From NCBI GenBank assembly GCA_032718475.1, contig JAUCBJ010003776.1, positions 1-26,169 of the forward strand: DNA of 26,169 bases. The letters are read 5' to 3'. Below are positions 1-8,042 of the stretch, piece by piece (position 1 is the first letter of the stretch; every line of letters starts with the position of its first letter). Origin of the DNA: Nemertoderma westbladi. Lineage: Eukaryota > Xenacoelomorpha > Nemertodermatida > Nemertodermatidae. The notes below the pieces were generated by a model that saw only the letters and a list, made by a program, of their open reading frames with translations, was not told the origin of the DNA and searched no databases. A program made the translations under genes and the position numbers.

Positions 1-221
1 ATTGACGGATGACGATATATCGACGGTTGCCGACTGTCCGCCCTGTTGTTCAGACCTGCGCTGGCACAAGTTACAATGAAAAATTTTCAGGCAAGTTTCA
101 ATGAAAAATCTAGTTATACTAGAATGTAACGAATGGACCATCGTACAACATGAATTAAATAATATTGTTGGGAATGGCCATTCCCTGCCGCAATAATTTT
201 TATTGTCAGTTTAAATCCCTT

Positions 222-523
222 TTTTTTTGTTTTACTTTTTATGTCCTCCAGAAATCTACTGTTAGGTACCATGCTACCGGTTTCTCTACTGCTGTTCTCG
301 CAGGCTATCAGTACCGGTATTCGTTTTTCTTGACTTTCTATGTCCTCCAGAAATTTACCGTTATGTTCCATGCTACCGGTTTCTCTACTCCTGTTCTCTC
401 AGGCTATCAGTACCGGTATTAGTTTTTTTTTTTACTTTTGATGTCCTCCAGAAATCTACCGTTAGGTTCCATGCTACCGGTTTCTCTACTGCTGTTCTCT
501 CAGGCTATCAGTACCGGTATTAG
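222..523. repeat. Tandem repeat, three ~100-bp units
   Basis: Three head-to-tail units each carry the landmark ATGTCCTCCAGAAAT, starting at 241, 340 and 441, so the period is 99-101 bp. Each unit runs from a T-rich tract through GCTACCGGTTTCTC to GTACCGGTATT. The units differ by a few substitutions and by T-tract length. Short open frames on both strands here are by-products of the repetition and are not called as genes. Confidence 0.9.
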
Positions 524-678
524 TATATAGAGCACTATTTTGCAGTATTGCATGTACTGATATAGGTATAAAGCAGGTATTTTAGTACTGGCACCGGCAT
601 CGGTACAGCTGTAGGCCTATTCTGTAGCCTACCATTTAAATACGGTACTGGTAGGCCTACCGACTGATCGGTTATTTT

Positions 679-788
679 GGTTAGAAAATCCCACCTCTGT
701 TACCTGCTCCTTTCCCTGATTTAGTAAAGTTACCGTTTATTGTTTTTGTTAGAAATGCCAGCCTCTATAACCTGCTCCTTTCCTTCAT
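679..788. repeat. Degenerate direct duplication (~69-bp period)
   Basis: Two imperfect copies of a ~41-bp segment start at 679 and 748 and share CCTGCTCCTTTCC. This is a small old local duplication with no coding signal. Confidence 0.6.
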
Positions 789-1140
789 GGTTAGAAATGT
801 TTTGGCATATGCATGTTGAAATCAAACATTGGCAAAATTTAAACTGCTGATTAGTTTGTAACATTTACTAGAAAATATTTTTTAGCCTACAGTATTCGTA
901 TAATCTGCCAATCTCCAGAATTATATCATTTCATTGGCCCATCAATGTTTTACCATATCAATAATTAACTATTCAATATACTCTACGTACTACAGCTGTG
1001 TATGTATTATTGACTTCAATTATACAGTATATATAGTGATGTGTTTTGTTTTGCCTTCTACATGTACAAAAAATACAAAGTCAATCTGTACATTTATGAT
1101 TAGAAATCTAAATCAGAAATTTATAGGACTTACTATGTGC
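789..1140. other. Gene-free AT-rich stretch
   Basis: Short open frames in this stretch have AT-driven composition and no recognisable motif. No RNA gene or mobile-element end is apparent. Confidence 0.5.
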
Positions 1141-1141
1141 A

Positions 1142-1960
1142 CTACACCACAACAAGTAGGGCAACGCGGATAATGCAATACAGCTTGGCATGGCCAAGGT
1201 CACTCAGGTGTATATCATCGGAGTGGAGCAAGGTTCCTCCCTGCACCCGATGGCGTAATGCAGCTTGCATTTTAATTGGAACGCCGTTCTGGGCTTGGTT
1301 GAGCCACGCCACTATCCGCATATTCGTGGCGACAAGACGTGAATTATAATGGGTGTCTACAGAAACACCTTTAGGGCGCATTAACATGGGAGACCTGTGT
1401 GTCCACAACACACAGGGAGCTGCATTGGAAGAATATTCCTGAATCATTGTCTTTCATTTACAGTCAAGGTTATCTGTGTCTCTCACACATACATCGTTGC
1501 TTCCAAATGGAAGTACAATGAAGGGCGGTTTATTTTCCCAATCGGTCATTACCTCCTGTGCGTTATGAATGTCAAATGTTCGCCCAGACCGCGGTTGAAA
1601 GGTAACTTTGCCAACTGTGGGACAGATACCAAAGTTACGAATGTGGCCGCGGTTGTTATAGCCAAGATAACGAAAGAGGTAGTCTGGGTGTGAAGACCCA
1701 ACGATTGTAATATGACGTTCATGATTGACAGTACAAATAGCTCGGACCGGTCGAGCAATAATATAAACTGAATAGAGTAAATAAGTTGGTGAAGATAGTT
1801 GATAGCTGAATGTCTCATGCGGATTCCTGTCAGGCGTTGGGTTTACCTTAACATACATCTCTGTATTATGAACAGTAATATTAGGAAAGACACAGTCGAA
1901 ACTCAGTAGGTGGAAATATGATACAGCTGTGGTGATGGAAACTTGCTTTAGAGCTATTAG
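1142..1960 (-). pseudogene. SGNH/GDSL-hydrolase-like ORF with one in-frame TGA
   Basis: One minus-strand reading frame is open from 1960 to 1142 except for a single TGA at 1454-1456. Three SGNH-superfamily blocks appear in the right order. A GSSHP motif after a beta-strand-like ITIV resembles block I, with its nucleophile Ser (1684-1713). LPFGSND resembles block III with its Asn (1486-1520). DDIHLSDLGH resembles block V with its Asp/His pair (1192-1224). SGNH domains are known in host esterases and also in retroelement proteins, such as CR1-type ORF1 and some tyrosine-recombinase retroelements. A fragment of the same block I sequence recurs at 14063-14100, which favours a repeated element over a host gene. 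No flanking reverse transcriptase is visible. The TGA could derive from a CGA codon. The exact N-terminus is unknown. Confidence 0.6.
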
Positions 1961-1963
1961 TTA

Positions 1964-2179
1964 ATGTTTGCCACTTGCAGATTAAAACTTGAGAGAACAA
2001 TTTACAGCAGAGTTGATGTTGAGTACAGTGGGTTGAGAAGAATTTAAATGGAAAGATGATGCCATATTCTGCTGAATTAACTGAGTGGAGGTACTTCTGG
2101 TGATCTTCATACATATGCAGATAAGGTTAGTGCGGTAGGTCCCTCTAGTGGGTGTAGTAATACAAATAGAACAGGTGTC
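1964..2179. other. Short intergenic stretch, no feature seen
   Basis: Only short overlapping frames without recognisable motifs lie between the SGNH-like frame and the coding repeat. Confidence 0.4.
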
Positions 2180-2757
2180 ATGGATTCAGTCGACTGTGGG
2201 CTTATTAGCCCATGCTCGATAGTCATGGAAGATCGATGTGATTTTGCTGCTGCTCTAAATTCAGCAAAAACTACTCTTTTTGCAAATTTTTCGAATCCAA
2301 AATGGCCACAAAAGTGTGCCATATTGGAATCGGACAGTGAGCCAGAAGAAGATGCAATAATTGTGGATAATATTGTAGAACCATCTTATTGCTTTAAAGA
2401 ATGTACAACAAAGGGGAATCTACAGAGGGAGGGGTACTATTAAAGATTCAGTGTGGATAGTTCCACTGAACTCTTACGATGGAAATCATCTTTAGAGCAG
2501 CAGCAGCAGAAGACATCAAAAAAATGTATAGTAGATCAGTTGTATAAGGTCTCAAGAATGGCCTATCAAATACAAAAGGCCCAAAACAATGTTGAAATGG
2601 GTTTCAAGTGATTCCATTCAAATTCAACAAATCTCGGTAGCATTCATTTCATACTTTGAGTTTCAGCTTATGGAGACAGGATCCAATCGGACATCTTTAC
2701 TGCAGTTTGATAGTTTTAATCACACCATGAAGGCCTTAGGAGATACCGCTCCAAGGT
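2180..2757 (+). pseudogene. Coding dispersed repeat, copy 1 (truncated ORF)
   Basis: A frame opens with Met at 2180. It carries an acidic patch (ESDSEPEEDA) and runs into a segment sharing VDNIVEPSYC and LRWKSSLEQQQ with a second copy at 14949-15437 on the other strand. Here the frame stops at 2441-2443 (TAA in place of the CAA/Gln codon of copy 2), and about 110 bp present in copy 2 is missing after position ~2610. Homology continues through non-coding DNA to about 2757 (GGAGACAGGATCCAATCGG is shared). The protein family is not recognised. Acidic, Gln-rich and helix-prone sequence would fit an accessory protein of a DNA transposon, but that is inference. Confidence 0.6.
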
Positions 2758-3085
2758 AGTCCATGTCTGGGAAGCTACATAATCCCAAGCGAGGGAGATA
2801 GACTCCCTTCAGAAATTTCATGATATAAACAGCTCGTCGGCTATTCCCAATGGGTGTTCGCGATAAATTCACCGATGTCATCCTCGAACTTCCAGTACCT
2901 GACCCTGTACCGGTATTGGATAAGGTGGCTGAGTTGTTACCGTTACGGTTACCAATATTGGTACCAAGGTTATTGATACCACTGTTGTTTCGCGCAGTTT
3001 CACTTAGAATATCCAGGGTGCGATTGATGGAATGTCGCGTATTCGTATACTCCTGTCGGTATAGGCCTAACTCATTGTCATCCAT
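2720..3085 (-). other. Asn/Gly/Ser-rich ORF of uncertain reality
   Basis: An open minus-strand frame begins at an internal Met (3085) and encodes about 121 residues. The N-terminal ~35 residues look helical and charged. A low-complexity Asn/Gly/Ser/Thr segment follows, produced by near-repeats of GTTACC and ACCAATATTGG. A faint resemblance of the start and end to Vti1-type SNARE helices was noticed, but it is too weak to name. The frame overlaps the edge of the 2180-2757 repeat. It may be spurious. Confidence 0.15.
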
Positions 3086-3180
3086 TCTGCCTGCATATAT
3101 GATTAATACCGGTATCCGATAAGGCCAATTACTGATGTAATGACTGGGATTGAAAAAAACAACAACAAACACACGAACAA

Positions 3181-3595
3181 CAAAAACGTGTTTTCATAAT
3201 ATAAGCAAAGCAAAGCAAGCAAACAGTCGGCCGTAGCCGGAGGCGACCCAAAGGCTCCTCTTTCGATAGCTGCTACCCGAGGGTAGGGGTGGGCGCTACT
3301 CCTATCCCAAGATTTGCTCCCAGTTATTTAACTGGTACTCATTTTATCGACCCCAGTGGATGAAAGGCTGAGTGGACCCTGGCGGGGCTGAACCTACAAC
3401 CATTAGATTGCCGGCCCGGCGCTCAACCAACTGAGCTACCCCGCCTTCATAATATAATAAATTTTCAAATTGAGCCAAAAACGTGATTTCATAATATAAT
3501 TAATTTTATAAGTTCATCCAAATGGGTATTTTCATAATATAAATAATTTTGTAAGTTTATCCAAAAACGTGTTTTCATAATATAAGTAATTTTGG
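3181..3595. repeat. 43-bp minisatellite interrupted by a SINE
   Basis: Units built around AAACGTG and TTTCATAATATAA start at 3477, 3520 and 3563, exactly 43 bp apart. A further unit beginning near 3182 is split by the SINE at 3205-3445. Unit ends vary slightly. Confidence 0.85.
3205..3445 (-). mobile_element. tRNA-derived SINE with 12-bp target-site duplication
   Basis: On the minus strand the element opens with a tRNA-like head. GGCGGGG (complement of 3439-3445) can pair with CCCCGCC (complement of 3381-3387) as an acceptor stem. A box A TAGCTCAGTTGGTT lies at 3425-3438 and a box B-like GGTTGTAGGTTCAGCC near 3386-3401. A non-tRNA body follows with GGGGTCGATAAAATGAGTAC, a core recalled from the broadly distributed animal MetaSINE group (from memory, unverified). 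The 3' end is a TTTGC-type repeat. TTCATAATATAA occurs on both sides (3193-3204 and 3446-3457) as the target duplication, although the array unit itself contains this word. Confidence 0.88.
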
Positions 3596-3654
3596 CCGAA
3601 TTCAGCCACCGTAGCATAATCAATTAAAGTAGCCATAGAGTAATTAGAGTAGCC

Positions 3655-5381
3655 ATGAAAGGTTTCAGAGTTGGCATGCTAACAATCAAGTATTGTTTGA
3701 CATTCTTTCTTCTAAGAGCAATCCTACCCATTTTGCTGATGAGGAACGATTTTTTTATGAATAATCAATCACAGCCAACTCGCTATGGCTATGTCAGTGA
3801 TATTCTTGATATAGAGTATGTTGCTGAGAAACAAATACAGCTTGAATTTGATATTGCCATTGCTGGTGGTTCTAGTACTAATAATTCAACTGATTAAGAA
3901 GGTGATTCATGTGCTGGGCTTAACATTAGTATCAACCAATCCAAAAATAGATCAGGTATTATTAGAAGTACAGTTCCATTGATAAATGCTAGTGCACAAA
4001 CAGATCCAATCGAAATTACAAAGCCAGCTTATTAGAAAGATCCGAGACTGCACTACTAATATAAAATCTGCTTGTGCTGAAGTTTCAGTTAAATGTGGCA
4101 TTTCTGTTGAGAAATCCAGACTTGCAATTGTAACTGTTTGTAAAAATATTTACCACCATACATATTACTTACACAAAGAGTCACCTAATACTAGTATCAT
4201 GCAGTCTCGGTTCATTACAAATACTGATCAAGAACATGACTCTCCTATTGACCATCATAGCAGCAAGCGTCCCAATGATGAAGTGAACAACATACGATCG
4301 AAAGTACACATTATCAGTAAATCAAAACCACCAGTGTCGATCTTGGATTATGATACTTATAAGTATGTGTTGCCATCTGCCAAAACGATAGCAGACTATA
4401 AGCAACTACAGGCTATTCAACATGAAACCGATGCAGGATTAGCGTTACATAACATGCAATCCCATGAGAAAGTCACTCTACATTATGATACTACTAGTCG
4501 ATGTAGAATCGATGGTGAATGGCCTGCCTTAATTATCATATATACCAATGGGAACCGGTTCTCACTTAGACCACTATTCTTTGCCCACAAAGATAGAGAA
4601 AATATTGTTAATCTCATTGTTGAGACCTATACTCGATTAGCCACTGCAGTTTCGATAAGTACTGGTGAAACTGTCTCAGCAAACCAATTATGGAATAGAA
4701 CAACCAGCATTATGACAGACGCTGCAACAAAAAATTTACACATAGAGGATGGGGTTGTGAAAAATTGCATGCATCTCACAAACCATTACACCTTCTCTGC
4801 AAATCGCATACAGTTGAAGCACTGGATAGGTCAAATTTGACATTGACGAATTTAGAAGTGTTGGCCAATCTCGAAAACAAAGTCAAGTTTAGAGAGTCAC
4901 TTAGAAAGAATTTTCCTGCCATCAAATCATTTCTAAGAGGGGAAAAGTGTGCTGCAGTGGCTGGTATCAAGGCAATTCTCAATCTTGTCAGCCATGAGAA
5001 ATCGGCAGCATCTACGAATATTGCTGATGTCTCTATATAAGGAAAGACGTTTCAATAAACTCGGATATTTATGTGGATCTATAATTTGATGCCTTTCCAT
5101 ATCTTAACATGTTGCTTAATGAAACCAACCACAGCAACCAAAACATTGAATCTGTACGGTTATTTTTAGATTCGGAACTGTTTCTTACAGAACTTTGTGT
5201 ACTTGCATATTTTACTTATAAAGTCACGCTTCCTTTGCTTAACTGCATCGAAGTATCTTCTCAATCAGATCTTCTTGAAATCTTTCCAAAGCTCTACACT
5301 GAGCATCGCAGGCTGAGGATACATTCTGTATTGCCTCTCCTCGTGAGTTATGTTCCTTGTTATAGAGCAGACCTCCTCTGA
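3655..5381 (+). pseudogene. Decayed transposase-like gene of an unclassified family
   Basis: Four successive open segments read as one ancestral protein broken by stops and frameshifts: 3655-3897, 3986-4840, 4765-5040 and 5109-5381. The order is an N-terminal VSDILDIEY region, then a conserved AEVSVKCGISVEKSR helix, a YKYVLPSAKTI region, and a probable RNase-H-like core. The core has LHYDTTSRCRIDGEW (candidate first Asp), MTDAATKN (candidate second Asp), and after the frameshift HLLCKSHTVEALDRSN, with later Glu-rich helices. A further segment has LLNETNHSNQN and SELFLTELCVLAYFTYKVTLP. I recall similar uncharacterised multicopy proteins from marine invertebrates, but cannot place it in a named superfamily. 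The DDE interpretation is inference. No terminal repeats were found. Confidence 0.5.
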
Positions 5382-5525
5382 GGTGTAGCATGCCTAGCCA
5401 CTCTTTGTAGGGAATCCAAGTTGGAGGTTCAGCAATCCACCTTTGTGTTTCTGGGCTGTTTTTGGCCTCAATCAGTCCTTTCCCATCAACAGACTCATAA
5501 TAAAGCCTCGTTCTCCATACCTCTC

Positions 5526-5704
5526 GTCCATACCCCCCCCCCCCCCATACCACCCAGGGTCTCTCAACTCTCCACCCCGAACCCTCCCTCCACACCACCC
5601 AGTTTCTCTCATGACTCTCCACCCCGACCCCCACCCCCCACACCACCCAGGGTCTCTCCCGAATGTCCACCCTGAACCCCCCCCCCCCCCCACACACACA
5701 CACC
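5526..5704. repeat. C-rich minisatellite with C runs and CA repeats
   Basis: Roughly three ~50-bp units contain CACCACCCAG and CTCTCCACCCCGA. They are flanked by runs of 13 or more C and end in a short CA dinucleotide tract. The minus strand is G-rich with many GGG and GGGG blocks, so G-quadruplex formation is plausible. Proline-rich (+) and glycine-rich (-) open frames here are composition artefacts. Confidence 0.9.
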
Positions 5705-5780
5705 AATTCATTAAATATAACATATTAGTAACATTTTTCTTTTATTTTTACTCGTCTATCTATTATTTTTAAATTATTTA

Positions 5781-6338
5781 GGTGCCAAATTCAACGCGTT
5801 GGTTCAGCGAGGTGGTGGATGATCTCGACTGCGATCTGGTGGAGATACTTATCCATCCATTGGCGCAGTTATCTGTGGTTGCCACGGCTGCGGGCTGGGG
5901 TATTTCAGCCCCTTATCTTAAGCAGCACGTGGCGTGGCGCACTACATGTCGCTGAGAACGGCCAAGTATTCCCGGCAGTGGCTCTTCCGTATTGGAGGGC
6001 CGCAATCATTCGCCACTTATTTGCGTTCATTGACATCTGATAATTGCCAGTGTAACGACGTCAATCTAGAGGCGATACGAGATATGGAAGAGATGGAGAT
6101 CACGGTCCATCGGGCGCAGCAGCGAACCGCGCCAAGTTGTTACTGCCTAGTTGTTGGCTACCTTTTATTCAACTTGCTTGGTTCTCTATATTTAAACAGA
6201 AACACCACGTTACATACAGTATATGCGTTCAGGGCGGTTGAGCACGTCTTCTTCCCCCGATTCAGCGCAATTCGCCATCATCTACTCTATTATTCCTATA
6301 ACAAAATAAATTATATAATCACAAAAAGTGTAAACTGA
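5781..6338 (+). other. GC-richer island with orphan coding-like frames
   Basis: Base composition changes sharply to GC-richer DNA from 5781 to about 6165. Just before it is TTATTTAG, a possible 3' splice site after a T-rich tract. From 5781 one frame stays open for about 57 codons and contains FSEVVDDLDCDLVEI and AAGWGISAPYLKQHV. A second frame, with Met at 5934, encodes 134 residues including LRTAKYSRQWLFRIGG and DMEEMEITVHRAQQR. No family is recognised. The two frames would join by one frameshift. This could be a decayed exon or a transposon ORF remnant. The last third of the 134-residue frame enters AT-rich DNA and is doubtful. Confidence 0.3.
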
Positions 6339-6874
6339 TCTTTATGTAATATTTGTAAACTGGTGTTTATTTTGCAATATATTTTATAATATATAGTACA
6401 TTTTTAATAACAATTTTATTATAATTTAACTGATTAAAAATAAATAAATTAATTATACGTAATGTTTTCATACAAGTATTAATACTTGTAGCACTAAAAA
6501 TAATAAATCGGATTTGAATAAATTGTAATTATATTCGCTACTTCTGTTAAAAGTTAACAGATTAGAGTTTCCTACAACCTGGTTACGATTGGTAACTTAA
6601 ACTTTAATTAATAACTTAACATTTCAATAACCTCAAAACAATAGATGATAAAGTGCCACTGTCAATGACACTATTGTAATTTATTTTATTGTTTGACATT
6701 GCTTAATTAACATATTGCTTTAAAGTTAATCACAGTGTTGGAAGGTACTCAAAATAAATATATTATACAATTATTAATTGTAATTAAACCACCACATATA
6801 CATATATTCAATGTATATGTACTACAAAACATATACTACAATAGCTACAATATTATACAAACGTAGCAACAGTA
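6339..6874. other. AT-rich 3' flank of the FHA gene
   Basis: There is no gene here. Overlapping minus-strand AATAAA hexamers lie at 6680-6690, about 185 nt beyond the stop of the FHA/PBZ gene, and could serve as its polyadenylation signal. A short palindromic AT stretch surrounds TATACATATATTCAATGTAT near 6800. Confidence 0.45.
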
Positions 6875-7453
6875 CTAAATACTCATCGGCGGAGGGGGTG
6901 GAGGCTGAGTATGTTTAAAGTTTTTCATATGTTCCATACTAAAAGACATACACCAAGTGCCATACATGCACTCAGGACGGTTGTCCACGTCGCCTGATTC
7001 TGAACAGTTATCCACCACTTCTTCAGATTCAGATCGATTCTCAACCAACGCCTCCTGTTCATCCTCCTCCGACTCAGTGCAGAACAAAGTCTCAACCCTC
7101 TCATCACTGTTGATGGAATAAAAGAAAATATCCTCGTCACTCTCCATATCAGTACGGAAAATTGTAAAGGTATGGGTTGGTGGTGGTAATAAAGATATTT
7201 TATCTTTATTCTTGAGTTCTTTCCAACAGTTTCTCTCCAAGACGTGGAACGCTTCTTCCCCATTTTTTTGAAAAAAAGTAGCGTTCTCGCTTATGGGTTT
7301 GACCCATAACCTCCCGTCGCTACTTAAGTTAAGAACTGCATGTTTACGAGAAACTGTAAGATCTCTAATTTGCAACCATGGGAGCCTACCAATGGTAGTA
7401 TCCCCCAGCGCGATAGGAATAGCCGGTTCTTCTTCGTGATAAAGTTTAAACAT
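6875..7453 (-). CDS. Mini-APLF-like protein: FHA domain plus C-terminal PBZ-like zinc finger
   Basis: This is an intact 192-residue frame. Residues ~1-103 match the FHA fold of the APLF/PNKP/aprataxin class. GR (R23) lies in TTIGRLPW, SRKH (S35, R36, H38) in DLTVSRKHAVL, and N57 in KPISENATFF, so the phosphothreonine-binding residues are present. The KPI...N...FF...W...L....ISLL pattern resembles APLF specifically. In that family the domain binds CK2-phosphorylated XRCC1/XRCC4 in single- and double-strand break repair. Residues ~104-160 are strongly acidic (Glu/Asp/Ser) and contain likely CK2-type sites. Residues 162-181 fit C-x5-C-x6-H-x5-H (C162, C168, H175, H181) after RPE, the PBZ poly(ADP-ribose) finger spacing. 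The usual CYRKNPxHF core is altered to CMSFSMEHM. A polyproline tail follows. Known APLF is much longer and has two PBZ fingers. No intron is visible. It could be a true compact gene, a retrocopy, or one exon of a larger gene. Confidence 0.78.
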   Translation of the reverse strand: MFKLYHEEEPAIPIALGDTTIGRLPWLQIRDLTVSRKHAVLNLSSDGRLWVKPISENATFFQKNGEEAFHVLERNCWKELKNKDKISLLPPPTHTFTIFRTDMESDEDIFFYSINSDERVETLFCTESEEDEQEALVENRSESEEVVDNCSESGDVDNRPECMYGTWCMSFSMEHMKNFKHTQPPPPPPMSI

Positions 7454-7573
7454 TATTATTAAATATGAAGTAAATTAAGTAATAGATTCGTAAAAAAAGT
7501 AGCTAAACTAACTTAATTTCGCTGGTCCATCACCCTTAATTGTAGTATGTAGCGTAGATTAAGTTGATAAATA
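7454..7573. promoter_or_regulatory. Presumed 5' flank of the FHA/PBZ gene
   Basis: This is AT-rich DNA directly upstream (minus sense) of the start codon, before the dispersed repeat begins. No clear TATA box position or binding site can be assigned. The call rests only on location. Confidence 0.2.
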
Positions 7574-7686
7574 TCTAGTTTATTTAAATTAATACTTTAA
7601 ATGTTAAAAAAACGCAAAATTTGGAGTTTAAAGAATGGAAACATTCCAGATCTTATCTAAAAGGGATAATGGATGGAAAAGATTAT
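7574..7686. repeat. 113-bp dispersed repeat, uninterrupted copy
   Basis: This copy runs from TCTAGTTTATTT to GATTAT. It is nearly identical to the halves at 10387-10420 and 13302-13386 that flank the piggyBac element. TTAA at 7604-7607 is the single-copy equivalent of the piggyBac target duplication. The differences are one A in an A-run and one or two substitutions near the right end. Confidence 0.93.
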
Positions 7687-8042
7687 TGAAAAAATCAATG
7701 TTTTTGTTATATTTCAAATTCTATCCGAAATATAGCCGATAATATCTGCACAAACTTAGTAACTGATATGTAGAGTTTGTGTATTGTATAGCCTCAAACT
7801 TCTCCGCCCTCAGATCGTGGCATACTGTTAATGACGGTAGTTTATATAATTCTCGTGTCGGCGTTTCTTTTTGGGCTCGTTATTCATACGTTTTTGATTT
7901 TCCAACTGATGAATTTTTATCTGAAAATTAAAAAGATATTAATTTACATTAGTAATAAATTTTTATTGTGTTATTTTTACAACAATTATTCTATTGTTAG
8001 AGTAATGTATATTTTATATAAAGACTTGCGACTATTAGTATA
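7687..8042. other. AT-rich stretch without supported gene
   Basis: A hydrophobic 71-codon plus-strand frame (7831-8046) exists. Its Ile/Leu/Tyr-rich content follows from AT richness and it shows no family motif, so it is not called. Confidence 0.4.

Noticed and set aside
2720-3085. Possible Vti1-type SNARE remnant
   Set aside because: Only scattered matches flank a low-complexity Asn/Gly segment. The key central Gln layer could not be placed.
5239-5706. Minus-strand 155-codon Gly/Val-rich ORF
   Set aside because: Most of it is translated C-rich minisatellite on the G-rich strand, and the rest is antisense to the transposase-like pseudogene.
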